A stretch of DNA of 48,559 bases from an uncultured Bacilli bacterium (GTDB lineage Bacteria; Bacillota_I; Bacilli_A; RFN20; CAG-826), in assembly GCA_905235515.1 (NCBI GenBank), contig CAJOLV010000012.1:1-48559 (forward strand). Reading direction: 5' to 3'. This document shows, piece by piece, positions 30,225 to 41,100 of the stretch. The translations under genes and the position numbers were made by a program. Positions within the stretch are counted from its first letter, which is position 1; each line of letters begins with the position of its first letter. The notes under the pieces were generated by a model. That model worked only from the letters and a program-made list of their open reading frames with translations. It had not been told where the DNA came from and ran no database searches.

Positions 30225-30303
30225 ATAAATAACCTCCGTGGTAATATGTTAACACAATAGCGGTTTACTAACTATAAACTTTTTTCTAATGTATAATTTA
30301 ACC

Positions 30304-30786
30304 ATGAAGCATAAATTTACTTGTTTGTTTTTCTTATCAGCACTCGCTATTACTAGCTGTAGCCAATTAAAAAGTAACACTGCAATTCACTCATTAATGA
30401 GTAAAGACCGTAATGTCATTGAATTAAGTGTCGGAGAAATGGCCAATTTAGTCGAACACAATTATGGAGTTTCCATATTATTTTATTCTCTTCAATGTTC
30501 CTATTGTGATAAGGCGAGAGAATCATTAAAAGAAATGGCAAAAAAATATGATTATGCATTATTCCAATTAGAAATGAATAGACAAGTAGAAGAATACATT
30601 CAAGAAGATTTTAAACAGGTGAATTTAAGTTTATATCACTACCCAACTTTGTTTTTATTCGAAAATAATGAGTTATCCTACTATATTGATAATGAAAATT
30701 TATTAAATTATTCATCACTGAGAAGAATTTTAATTCCTCAGTTATTTGAAACAGAAACCTTTTATCAAGATATCAATAATCTTTAA
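30304..30786 (+). CDS. Thioredoxin-like lipoprotein (membrane-anchored)
   Basis: Signal peptide with lipobox-like ALAITSC|S; CSYC active site; cis-Pro YHYPTLFLF; start ATG 30304 preferred over track 30289. Confidence 0.75.
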   Translation: MKHKFTCLFFLSALAITSCSQLKSNTAIHSLMSKDRNVIELSVGEMANLVEHNYGVSILFYSLQCSYCDKARESLKEMAKKYDYALFQLEMNRQVEEYIQEDFKQVNLSLYHYPTLFLFENNELSYYIDNENLLNYSSLRRILIPQLFETETFYQDINNL

Positions 30787-30830
30787 TCTTTGTTTAAAGT
30801 AATGTTTAAAATATGAAAAATACGGAAATA

Positions 30831-30857
30831 ATGCCGCGAAAATGGCATATTTTTTTA
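30831..30857 (+). terminator. Intrinsic terminator after the thioredoxin-like gene
   Basis: ATGCC-gcgaaa-ATGGCAT followed by T7. Confidence 0.75.
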
Positions 30858-30865
30858 TTTATATG

Positions 30866-30892
30866 AAAACCGCCTTATTTAATCAGGCGGTT
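30866..30892 (-). terminator. Intrinsic terminator of the atp operon
   Basis: AACCGCCT / AGGCGGTT stem just beyond the atpC stop; A4 on + strand. Confidence 0.7.
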
Positions 30893-30898
30893 ATTTCA

Positions 30899-31305
30899 CT
30901 ATTTTTTGTTTTTAATATTGATGCGGTTTTCCGCTCTTGCTAAAGCTAATTTAGAGGCGGTTATTTTAATGGTTTCTAGTTTAGGAGTAGCTAACCTCTT
31001 TAGTGCTCTTTCTTTAGCGGCTTTTGCACGATCTAAATCGATTTCATCGACACTCTCGATTGATTGAAGGAGTAACTCAACTTTATTGTCATTAACTTTA
31101 ATTAATCCACCCGATGTAGCGTATGATTCTCTTTTGCCGTCTTTTTGGATTACTAATTCACTAATGACCACTGTGGACACTAACGGAGAATGGTTAGGTA
31201 AAATACCAAGCATGTATTTTTCTGAACATACTTGTAAGTATTCCACATCATCAGAATAGTAATGATTATATGGAGTATAAATATCGAGAGTAAAAGTTTT
31301 CGCCA

Positions 31306-31306
<1 letters not shown>
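30899..31306 (-). CDS. atpC: F0F1 ATP synthase subunit epsilon
   Basis: LDIYTPYNHYYSDDVEYLQ, GILPNHSPLVS; last gene of the atp operon. Confidence 0.95.
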
Positions 31307-32718
<1,412 letters not shown>

Positions 32719-33561
32719 CTATAAGGCTTCAGCCGCTCCGACAATCTCAGTAATTTCTTGAGTAATAGCGGCTTGTCTAGCTTTATTAAATTCAATTTGT
32801 AATGTTTCTAAAATTTCGTTTGCGTTATCTGTCGCGGATTCCATCGCGTTACATCTAGCGGCTTGCTCGCAAACTTCAGATTCCAATAATTTGGAATATA
32901 TGGTGGTTTTTAATAATAATGAAACAAGTGTATCTACTAATATTTCTTCACTTGGCTCTAATATTGGAGCAAACCCTAATTCATCTTCATTATCTTCTTG
33001 TTTAATTGGAAGAATTAAGGCGTCCTTAGGAATGAAAGCTAAGGAGTTACGATATGAAGAGTAAATAAGATGAATTTCATTATAACTACCATTCAAGAAT
33101 TGATTAATTAAGTATTCACTTAATTTCTTAATCACTTTCTCATCCTTGATGGAATGATATTCAGAGAAGTCTAAGATTAATTGATAATTACCATTGTTGT
33201 AATGGGTTAATCCTTTCTTCCCTAACACTAATAAGTCATCATTTTCCGCTACTGTGGCATCCGCAAGTTTGAATACATTTGCGTTATAGGCGCCACACAA
33301 ACCAAGGGTGCTAGAGACGATGACATATAACTTTTTATTTATATCAGTTGAACCAACAGCAAACTTAGATTTTGTTTTCACCCATTTTAAAACCTCATCA
33401 GAAATATCGTTAATTCGTGAAGAATATTCGCGATTTGCAAGCATTTTGTTTTTATAACGGTTTAATTTAACCGTAGAAACAAGTTTCATCGCGCTCGTCA
33501 CTTTTAACGCACCACTGACGGTTTTGATTCGGGATTTAATCTTAGTGATTTGTTGGGACAT
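32719..33561 (-). CDS. atpG: F0F1 ATP synthase subunit gamma
   Basis: IKSRIKTVSGALKVTSAMKLVS; C-terminal EFNKARQAAITQEITEIVGAAEAL. Confidence 0.97.
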   Translation of the reverse strand: MSQQITKIKSRIKTVSGALKVTSAMKLVSTVKLNRYKNKMLANREYSSRINDISDEVLKWVKTKSKFAVGSTDINKKLYVIVSSTLGLCGAYNANVFKLADATVAENDDLLVLGKKGLTHYNNGNYQLILDFSEYHSIKDEKVIKKLSEYLINQFLNGSYNEIHLIYSSYRNSLAFIPKDALILPIKQEDNEDELGFAPILEPSEEILVDTLVSLLLKTTIYSKLLESEVCEQAARCNAMESATDNANEILETLQIEFNKARQAAITQEITEIVGAAEAL

Positions 33562-33569
33562 ATTGTTTT

Positions 33570-35075
33570 CTATTTATTAATTTCAAAGAAATCATTGATT
33601 GCTGTTTTAAGTTGTTCTTCAACTTCAGCAGAGATTTCTTTGTTATCGTTGATGCTCTTTAATAAATTAGCATGTGAAGTACTAACATATTTATAAGCCT
33701 CTTCGAGAGTTGGACGAACTTTATCAATCTCTAAGTTATCCAAATATTTTTCTTTCGCCATAAATAATTCAAAGACTTGGCGGTCTAATGAACGTGGTTT
33801 GTATTGGTCTTGGCGTAAGACTTGAAGCAAAGCTTCACCGTGCTTCAAAATTGAAACTGTGCTAGCGTCGAGATCACTACCAAATTGGGCGAACGATTTC
33901 ATTTCATTAAAACTAGCAAGTTCAATCTTTAAACTTCTCGCGACTTGTTTAGTGGCCTTAAATTGGGCAGCACCACCAACACGTGAGACGGATAAACCAC
34001 TATCAATTGCAGGTCTTTGACCAGCATTGAATAAATCAGTTTGTAAGAAAATTTGGCCATCTGTAATAGAGATGACATTTGTTGGAATATATGCAGAAAT
34101 ATCACCAGATTGAGTTTCAATAATTGGCAAGGCAGTAATCGAACCACCACCAAATTCTGGGGATAATTTGCAAGCTCTTTCTAAAAGTCTACTATGGAGA
34201 TAGAAGACATCACCTGGATAGGCTTCACGACCAGGACTTCTCTTAAGAAGTAATGATAATGTACGATAGGCAACAGCGTGTTTACTTAAATCGTCATAGA
34301 TGATTAAAACATCTTTGCCTTGTTCCATCCATTCTTCCGCAATTGCCACACCGGCATATGGTGCGACATAAAGTAATGGCGCTGGTTCACTAGCTGTCGC
34401 AGCGACAACAAGCGTGTAATCCATCGCATTAAATTCTTTTAATTTATCGACAATTTGAGCAACTGTGGAATTCTTTTGGCCAATTGCCACATAAATACAG
34501 ATAACATCTTTGCCTTTTTGGTTAATAATTGAATCGATGGCGATTGCGGTTTTACCCGTTTGACGGTCACCGATAATCAATTCTCTTTGGCCTCTTCCGA
34601 TTGGAGTCATCGCATCAATCGCGGTGATACCGGTTTCTAAAGGAGTATCAACACTTTTACGTTTAATGACACCGGGAGCAATTCTTTCGATTGGTCTAGT
34701 TTTGTTGGTTTTAATTTCACCCAATCCATCAATTGGTTGGCCTAATGCATTAACGACACGCCCAAGCATGTTATCACCAACTGGAACTTCCATAACGGTT
34801 TTGGTTCTTTTTACCGTATCGCCTTCTTTGACTAAGGTGTCATCGCCTAAAAGAACGACACCAACATGTTCAGCTTCTAAGTTCATGACCATGCCATAAA
34901 TGTCATTAGGGAACAATAATAGTTCACCAAGCATAGCTTGATCTAGGCCATAGACCAAGGCAATACCGTCACCAACAGATATCACTGTGCCCACATCATT
35001 AGATTCCACTTTGTGTTCATAGTGTTTGATTTGCTCTTTAATTAACGCACTGATTTCATTGGTTTTAATCTTCAT
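33570..35075 (-). CDS. atpA: F0F1 ATP synthase subunit alpha
   Basis: [61 protein letters not shown]. Confidence 0.99.
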   Translation of the reverse strand: MKIKTNEISALIKEQIKHYEHKVESNDVGTVISVGDGIALVYGLDQAMLGELLLFPNDIYGMVMNLEAEHVGVVLLGDDTLVKEGDTVKRTKTVMEVPVGDNMLGRVVNALGQPIDGLGEIKTNKTRPIERIAPGVIKRKSVDTPLETGITAIDAMTPIGRGQRELIIGDRQTGKTAIAIDSIINQKGKDVICIYVAIGQKNSTVAQIVDKLKEFNAMDYTLVVAATASEPAPLLYVAPYAGVAIAEEWMEQGKDVLIIYDDLSKHAVAYRTLSLLLKRSPGREAYPGDVFYLHSRLLERACKLSPEFGGGSITALPIIETQSGDISAYIPTNVISITDGQIFLQTDLFNAGQRPAIDSGLSVSRVGGAAQFKATKQVARSLKIELASFNEMKSFAQFGSDLDASTVSILKHGEALLQVLRQDQYKPRSLDRQVFELFMAKEKYLDNLEIDKVRPTLEEAYKYVSTSHANLLKSINDNKEISAEVEEQLKTAINDFFEINK

Positions 35076-35472
35076 ACGTTATACCCTCCTTTTTCAAAAG
35101 GTCAATTTTCATATTCTCTAACTTGTTTTTGATTGAACCGTCATAAATATGACCGCGTATAACAACCTTGAGACCACCAATAATTGATGGGTCAATTTTG
35201 TTAATTAATTCAACTTCCACTTTTTCAAGTTGAGAAATCTTTGTTTGTAATTTTTTAAGTGTTTGTTCGTCTAATGGAACAATTGAATATACTAATCCTT
35301 CTTCCACTCCACGATCTTCATTGCAATAGGAATTAAATGCCTCGAGCACATCTAGTATTTGATGAGCGCGATTATTCTTAATTAATAACTTAATTAATGA
35401 AACTATATCTTTATCAAAAGCCTTGATTGTTTTATCAATGATTTGTTCTCTTTCTTCAATTGACAAAGTCAT
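35065..35472 (-). CDS. atpH: F0F1 ATP synthase subunit delta, C-terminal ~135 aa (frame 2 of a split atpH)
   Basis: [14 protein letters not shown]...[17 protein letters not shown]...[26 protein letters not shown]; lacks the N-terminal signature. Confidence 0.9.
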   Translation of the reverse strand: MTLSIEEREQIIDKTIKAFDKDIVSLIKLLIKNNRAHQILDVLEAFNSYCNEDRGVEEGLVYSIVPLDEQTLKKLQTKISQLEKVEVELINKIDPSIIGGLKVVIRGHIYDGSIKNKLENMKIDLLKKEGITYED

Positions 35473-35614
35473 TGCCTAAAAGAATGATAAAATCGCGATT
35501 CTCTAAAAGAATCTTTCTTAATTCCTTAACTTCTAATTGCAATTCTGTTACTTGTTTACGATCGACTGCAATTGAGAATAATGCTGAACCATAACGTGAA
35601 GCGACTTCATTCAT
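35456..35614 (-). CDS. atpH: F0F1 ATP synthase subunit delta, N-terminal 52 aa (frame 1 of a split atpH); not in the ORF track
   Basis: Manual translation: [52 protein letters not shown]; starts 3 nt after the atpF stop. Confidence 0.85.
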   Translation of the reverse strand: MNEVASRYGSALFSIAVDRKQVTELQLEVKELRKILLENRDFIILLGNDFVN

Positions 35615-35617
35615 AGA

Positions 35618-36166
35618 CTATAGTTTTTCAATAAATTCCTCTGCTAAACGAGTGTTATCCTTAGAGTTAACTTCTCGTTTTAATATTTCGCTAGATGTTA
35701 GCAAAGCGACTTCCACGATTTCCTTTTGAATATCATCCAAAGCTTCTTGACGGGATCTTTGAATATCTTCCTCGGCCATCTTTTTCATCTTCTCTACTTC
35801 TTTACTAGCGTTAAGTATAATCTCTTCTTGCTGTCTCTTAGCTTCTAATTGAGCGTTTTCAATAATTTCAGAAGCTTGTTTCTTGCTAGCAAGAATAGTT
35901 TCTTGAGACTGCGTTAAATTAATTGCGGCCTCAGCTTTACTTTTCTCTGCGTCGCTTATTTCTTTTTCAATGTAATCTTGCCTTGCCTTTAACATCTTTT
36001 TGACTGGTTTATAGGCCACAAAGACTACAACGATGAGGAGGATAATAAACGCCACGACTTGCATGATAAAAGATACCCAGCTTGGAATCAAATTGTTACG
36101 AATGGTATCGCCAATTTGTTCTCCCCAGGCTTTTAAATCCGCAAGTACTAGACTTAAACGAACCAT
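35618..36166 (-). CDS. atpF: F0F1 ATP synthase subunit b
   Basis: N-terminal TM helix then charged helix VAYKPVKKMLKARQDYIEKEISDAEKSKAEA. Confidence 0.95.
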   Translation of the reverse strand: MVRLSLVLADLKAWGEQIGDTIRNNLIPSWVSFIMQVVAFIILLIVVVFVAYKPVKKMLKARQDYIEKEISDAEKSKAEAAINLTQSQETILASKKQASEIIENAQLEAKRQQEEIILNASKEVEKMKKMAEEDIQRSRQEALDDIQKEIVEVALLTSSEILKREVNSKDNTRLAEEFIEKL

Positions 36167-36185
36167 GAGATTCCTCCTTTAAAAA

Positions 36186-36401
36186 CTAACCGACGAATAA
36201 AATTAAGATGGCCACTAATAATGCATAAATAGCGGTTGTTTCGGTCAATGCACAACCTAAGATCATTGTGGTACGAATTTTGCCATAGGCATCTGGATTA
36301 CGAGAGATACCATCAATTGCGTGTGAACAAATAACACCTTCAAAAATAGCGGATGGCATAACTGCTAAGATGGCAATTGCGACTGCTAATTCTTTTCCCA
36401 T
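36186..36401 (-). CDS. atpE: F0F1 ATP synthase subunit c
   Basis: Two-helix hairpin with SRNPDA loop and TETTAIYALL; 71 aa; SD AAAGGAG upstream. Confidence 0.96.
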   Translation of the reverse strand: MGKELAVAIAILAVMPSAIFEGVICSHAIDGISRNPDAYGKIRTTMILGCALTETTAIYALLVAILILFVG

Positions 36402-36431
36402 ATTTCTTTCTCTCCTTTCTTAAAGAATTTT

Positions 36432-37145
36432 TTATTCCATTTCAGGAACTTCTTGGCCAGTTAAGATAGTCATCAATGAGATAAACACTGTGGTCTGAAT
36501 TAATCCTGAGAATAAATCAAAATAGGCATGAAGAAGGAATGTTGCAACTGGTGCGATAAAAGTACCAGTATGAACGGCTTCTCCAGCAATTTCAAATAAT
36601 GTGTTGCCTAATCCACCCATAAATGTATAGAGTAATGACATTAATGTCATACCTGCAACAGCGTTACCAAATAAACGGAGTGTAAGACTGAGAACAGGAG
36701 CCCACATTGAGATTAAATTAATTGGTAAGAACACCGGGAATGGATCAACATAACGTTTGAAATATTTCCATTTAGTGAAACGAGCGGATGTAATGTGAAT
36801 GCACATAAATGCGGTAAGGCCTAAAGATAGAGGCACCGCCATATATGTAACAGGTGAAGGTAAACCAGTAAGGCCGAATATGAACGCGATGAAAAGATAC
36901 ACGCCAGCACACATCACAATACCGCCAAAACCTTCTAAAGCGGTACCGGCTAAGTTCTCAACAAAACCATCAAAAAACTTCACGCCCATTTCAGCAATGA
37001 GTAAAAGCCCCTTTGGTTTTTTCAAAGGATCATGGAAGTGAGCTTGAATACCAACAATAACTGCTAGGACAATAATTATTGCCATAACAATTAGTGAGGA
37101 TATCACTTCTGGCGATACTTCTGTTGTAAAGAACTTATCAAACAT
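36432..37145 (-). CDS. atpB: F0F1 ATP synthase subunit a
   Basis: LSLTLRLFGNAVAGMTLMSLLY and YFDLFSGLIQTTVFISLMTILTG. Confidence 0.96.
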   Translation of the reverse strand: MFDKFFTTEVSPEVISSLIVMAIIIVLAVIVGIQAHFHDPLKKPKGLLLIAEMGVKFFDGFVENLAGTALEGFGGIVMCAGVYLFIAFIFGLTGLPSPVTYMAVPLSLGLTAFMCIHITSARFTKWKYFKRYVDPFPVFLPINLISMWAPVLSLTLRLFGNAVAGMTLMSLLYTFMGGLGNTLFEIAGEAVHTGTFIAPVATFLLHAYFDLFSGLIQTTVFISLMTILTGQEVPEME

Positions 37146-37533
37146 TTTTCCTCTCCACTAAAGTGATAATGAGATAAATAACTAAAGGTATAAGATAACC
37201 TCCAACCACTAGGAACGGATTGAAAATCTCATGCCCCCATTTATATTGTGATAGCGCGGAAAGCACCACTGCGGCAGCGATTAATAAATAACGCAAAATT
37301 GTAATTATTATCGTTAAAACCGGCTTTTCTTTTTCTTTTTCGCGCTTTTCGACAATTGCGAGAGCGAGGTAAGAAATAACTCCTATTCCTCCTCCCAAGA
37401 TTAACCCATTAGGTAAATCTATTTTATTAACAAAGTAACCAAATATTAACGCGAGATACGCCACTACTACCGCAACAAAAGAGACAAATGTCGCTTTAAA
37501 TATAGGGGTGAGATTGGCATACCACTTTTTCAT
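37138..37533 (-). CDS. AtpI-like small membrane protein of the atp operon
   Basis: Four predicted TM helices; first gene of the atp operon after pfk. Confidence 0.6.
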   Translation of the reverse strand: MKKWYANLTPIFKATFVSFVAVVVAYLALIFGYFVNKIDLPNGLILGGGIGVISYLALAIVEKREKEKEKPVLTIIITILRYLLIAAAVVLSALSQYKWGHEIFNPFLVVGGYLIPLVIYLIITLVERKNV

Positions 37534-38741
37534 TATTTTTCTACTTTGTAATAATTAAATTTCGCCATTTTGGCAACACCATTTTCGTATTTGAGGTCAA
37601 CTTCACCTTCAATTAATGGTCTAATATAGTTACGGAATTTGTCGGAGAATCTAGTTCTATCACACATTAATTCAGGTGTAATAACTGATTCTGCATTAGC
37701 GACTTCACGAACATCGCATAATTCCATTCTAATTTTATATGGATTAGATGAGACTCTCTTGAAGACTACCATTTTACCAGTTCTACCTTCTAAGGCTGCT
37801 TTGACTGCTAATTCACCAGTAGCAATTGCTTCTTCTCTATCAACTTTAGAGACTAATTGAGGCATCGCTCTTTGAATTAAAGAGAATTCGACTGAACGAG
37901 TTGGTAAGTCTAACGTTGCCTCAATAACGTGACATAACGAGCTCGCAGCTCCACCTAATTGAGCGTGTCCGAATCCGTCTACACGTTGTACACGAGAACC
38001 ACTACGTGGAACTTGGATGCCTTCACTAACAGCAACTAAGGCATAGCCTTTTCTATCGTAAACCTCTTTAACTTCTTTTAAGAAATCATCAATCTTGAAT
38101 TCGACTTCTGGAATATAGAATAAATCTGGACGAGTATCTTCTGGTAAAACATCGGCAGCAGCGGTTAACCAACCAGCGTTACGGCCCATAATTTCAAAGA
38201 CATGAATTTTGCCAACCGCAAAGCATTGAGCGTCTTTCGCCATTGCACTAATAGAATTAATAACAAATTTAGCAGCGCTTGGAAAGCCTAAAGAGTGATC
38301 TGTACAAGCTAAATCATTATCGATTGTTTTAGGAACACCAACGACTGTGATGTCTAAATTCATTTCTTTCACTAATTGAGAAAGCTTATAACATGTGTCC
38401 ATAGAGTCATTGCCACCATTGACGAACACATATTTGATTTCGTGTTTAATTAAATTTTCAATAATAAATTGATATTCAATAGAGTGGATGTTTTGTGGAA
38501 GTTTTCTTCTAGTTGTTCCTAAGATACTTCCTGTTGTTTGAAGTAATAATTCAATTTGTTCTGGATCTTCTTTGCTAATGTCAATTAAATCATCCACCAT
38601 CAAACCTTCAACACCATGCATTGAACCATAAATTTTATTGATTTGGTCAGGGTGTTTTTGTGCTTCTTTAATTGCACCATATAAGGATGAGTTAATTACT
38701 GATGTTGGACCACCAGATTGAATGTAAACCATATTTTTCAT
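37533..38741 (-). CDS. 6-phosphofructokinase, probably PPi-dependent
   Basis: GGNDSMDTCYKLS, VGVPKTIDNDL, EIMGRNAGWLTAA; GGNDS plus PKTIDND are features of the PPi-using group. Confidence 0.87.
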   Translation of the reverse strand: MKNMVYIQSGGPTSVINSSLYGAIKEAQKHPDQINKIYGSMHGVEGLMVDDLIDISKEDPEQIELLLQTTGSILGTTRRKLPQNIHSIEYQFIIENLIKHEIKYVFVNGGNDSMDTCYKLSQLVKEMNLDITVVGVPKTIDNDLACTDHSLGFPSAAKFVINSISAMAKDAQCFAVGKIHVFEIMGRNAGWLTAAADVLPEDTRPDLFYIPEVEFKIDDFLKEVKEVYDRKGYALVAVSEGIQVPRSGSRVQRVDGFGHAQLGGAASSLCHVIEATLDLPTRSVEFSLIQRAMPQLVSKVDREEAIATGELAVKAALEGRTGKMVVFKRVSSNPYKIRMELCDVREVANAESVITPELMCDRTRFSDKFRNYIRPLIEGEVDLKYENGVAKMAKFNYYKVEK

Positions 38742-38754
38742 AGATTATTTCCCC

Positions 38755-39282
38755 TTAAATAACTTTAATATGTAAGTTTTCTAAAATGTCGAAACCTTTT
38801 TGTTGCATTTCTTCATCGAACGATGCGGTAGCGTTTTTTACCACAAAGACTTTTCCATATTTGCCCAAAGCGGATTTAGCAATAATTGCGTTAGAAATAA
38901 CACAAATATTACTCACTAACCCAACTAAATATACTTCATCAATCAAAACATTGATACCTTGAATATAGTTTCCTAAATTAATTGAACCAAAAGTATGTTT
39001 TTCAAAGACTGGGTGTCTTGTGAGATATTCTTGTAATCTTTCTCTGACCTTCCAGCCATCTGTTCCTTTGATGCAATGTTCAACTGGAAGATTTTTTCCT
39101 TCAGTTGTTTGCATGTAGTCGCTTTCGTGGGTGTCTAATGTAAACGCGACAAAATCATTATTTTTTTCAAATTTATCGATTAGTTTAACAATCTCATCTT
39201 CAATGGTGTCTGCTCCATCAAATCCGAGCGCGCCATCGACGAAATCGTTTTGATAATCGACAACAACTAACAATTTCTTCAT
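38755..39282 (-). CDS. Nicotinamidase/isochorismatase-family cysteine hydrolase
   Basis: VVDYQNDFVDGALG, LDTHESDYMQTTEGKNLPVEHCIKGTDGW, LVGLVSNICVISNAI; start set to internal MKKLLVVVDYQ. Confidence 0.85.
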   Translation of the reverse strand: MKKLLVVVDYQNDFVDGALGFDGADTIEDEIVKLIDKFEKNNDFVAFTLDTHESDYMQTTEGKNLPVEHCIKGTDGWKVRERLQEYLTRHPVFEKHTFGSINLGNYIQGINVLIDEVYLVGLVSNICVISNAIIAKSALGKYGKVFVVKNATASFDEEMQQKGFDILENLHIKVI

Positions 39283-39413
39283 ACTAAAACTCCACAATTC
39301 AAAATGAATTATAGCAAAAGAAAAATCCCTAATAAAGTATTATTAGATTTTGTTTGCAATAATAAGTGTTTATATGTAAAATCTAAGAGCAACGAAACAT
39401 AAGGAGGAAAGAT

Positions 39414-41054
39414 ATGTCTTTTTCAATAACTTTTAACAACGAAACAAAACAATACGATAATCCTTTGACGATTTTAGACATTATTGGTAATAGCAAAGAA
39501 TATGTCTGCGCTTATGTCAATGGCCGCGTTAGAGAATTAACCTATCTTTTGGATAAAGACTCTGTTTTAATTCCACTTACCTGTAAGGATAGAGACGCTC
39601 GTGCAATCTATGAATCAAGTTTAAGATATTTAGTCGCAATGGCGATGCATAATTTGCATCCAAATTTTGAGATTCGTTTTTCTTATAACGTGTCGCGTTC
39701 TATTTTTATGCAAATCCTTAATCAAGGAGCGACAAGTAATGTACAAATTGCTCGTGAATTAGAGGCTGAGATGAAACGTATAGTCGCTTTAGACTTACCA
39801 TTAGTCCGTTCTATTGTCTCTAAAGAGGAGGCAGAAAAAATCCTTACTGAGATAGGAGCGCAAGACAAGCTAGATATTTTAAAATATCGTCCAGAAAAAA
39901 CCGCTCACTTCTATACTTGTGATGGTTATAAAAACTATATGTATAATCGTATGGTCCCATCTACAGGTTATTTAAACAAATGGAAGATTCGTTTTTATCA
40001 TCCAGGTGTTATCATTCAATATCCACGTCCAGAAGAAGGTGGCAAAATTCCGCCATTTGAAGAAGCTCCTACTTTTGGTAGAACATTAAAAAGAGCACAT
40101 CAATGGGCAAAGACAATAGGTTGTGACACAATTGTTGGCATCAACCATAGAATCGAAAAAGATGGCGACATCGATTTCATCACTCTTAATGAGCAAAGAC
40201 ACAATCGTCAATTATGTGAATTAGGTCAAATGATTGAAGATGGTAAAGAAGATATTAGATTAATCTGTATTGCTGGCCCTTCTTCTTCAGGTAAGACCAC
40301 ATTCGCTAATAGATTAAGAATTGAATTATTATCTCGCGGTATAGAACCAATCCGTATTTCCATGGATGACTACTATTTAAGTAGAGACCAAGCACCAAGA
40401 GATGAAAATGGCGATCCTGATTTAGAATCCGTTGATGCTTTAGATGTTGATTTATTCAACCAAAATATTGCTGATTTAATTTCCGGATTAGAAGTTGAAC
40501 TTCCAAAGTTTGACTTTGTTCTCGGTCGTAGAGTGACGGGTAGAAAACTTAAAGTTCCATTAGATCAACCAATTATTATCGAAGGTATTCACGCATTAAA
40601 TGAAAAGATGACTGAATCTATTCCAAGCCACCAAAAATTCAAAATCTTTATTGCTCCACAAGCACAAGTCAATATCGATAACCACAATCCAATGTCATTA
40701 ACTGATTTACGTTTATTAAGACGTATTGTTAGAGACTACCAATTCCGTGGTGCTTCTGCAGTTGACACAATGAGTATGTGGGCCAGTGTCCGTAAAGGTG
40801 AATTTAGATGGATTTATGACACGCAAGAAGGCGCTAATTATGTCTTCAATTCATTCTCTAGTTATGAGCTCAGCGTTATGAAAAAACACGCAATGCCATT
40901 ATTAGAAGCTATCGACACCGAAAGTGAATACTTCCCAGTCGCGGAAAGATTAATTCGTATGTTAAAGTTCTTTGATGATATTCCAGATAAATGGGTACCA
41001 TGTAATTCCATCATCCGTGAATTCATCGGTGGATCTTGTTACGAGGATGCATAA
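39414..41054 (+). CDS. Nucleoside (uridine) kinase-like protein with ThrRS-like N-terminal TGS/second domain
   Basis: ThrRS-like N-terminal region; kinase P-loop CIAGPSSSGKTTFANRL, ISMDDYY, IIEGIHALN; SD AAGGAGG. Confidence 0.85.
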   Translation: MSFSITFNNETKQYDNPLTILDIIGNSKEYVCAYVNGRVRELTYLLDKDSVLIPLTCKDRDARAIYESSLRYLVAMAMHNLHPNFEIRFSYNVSRSIFMQILNQGATSNVQIARELEAEMKRIVALDLPLVRSIVSKEEAEKILTEIGAQDKLDILKYRPEKTAHFYTCDGYKNYMYNRMVPSTGYLNKWKIRFYHPGVIIQYPRPEEGGKIPPFEEAPTFGRTLKRAHQWAKTIGCDTIVGINHRIEKDGDIDFITLNEQRHNRQLCELGQMIEDGKEDIRLICIAGPSSSGKTTFANRLRIELLSRGIEPIRISMDDYYLSRDQAPRDENGDPDLESVDALDVDLFNQNIADLISGLEVELPKFDFVLGRRVTGRKLKVPLDQPIIIEGIHALNEKMTESIPSHQKFKIFIAPQAQVNIDNHNPMSLTDLRLLRRIVRDYQFRGASAVDTMSMWASVRKGEFRWIYDTQEGANYVFNSFSSYELSVMKKHAMPLLEAIDTESEYFPVAERLIRMLKFFDDIPDKWVPCNSIIREFIGGSCYEDA

Positions 41055-41072
41055 TAGATGTAATTTTAAAAG

Positions 41073-41100
41073 AAATATCGGCGTTTTGCCGATATTTTTT
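41073..41100 (+). terminator. Intrinsic terminator between convergent genes
   Basis: AAATATCGGC-gtttt-GCCGATATTTTTT. Confidence 0.9.

Noticed and set aside
34624-34899. 91 aa ORF antisense to atpA, and similar antisense ORFs (948-1151, 3246-3500, 3777-4052, 10222-10446, 27231-27455, 36799-37041)
   Set aside because: All lie wholly inside well-supported genes on the other strand and encode low-complexity S/T/P-rich peptides typical of shadow frames
35456-35472. TGA read as tryptophan (code 4) to explain the atpH break
   Set aside because: Trp is encoded by TGG throughout, TGA serves as a stop, and reading through TGA in frame 1 gives RKRTNH* rather than delta sequence
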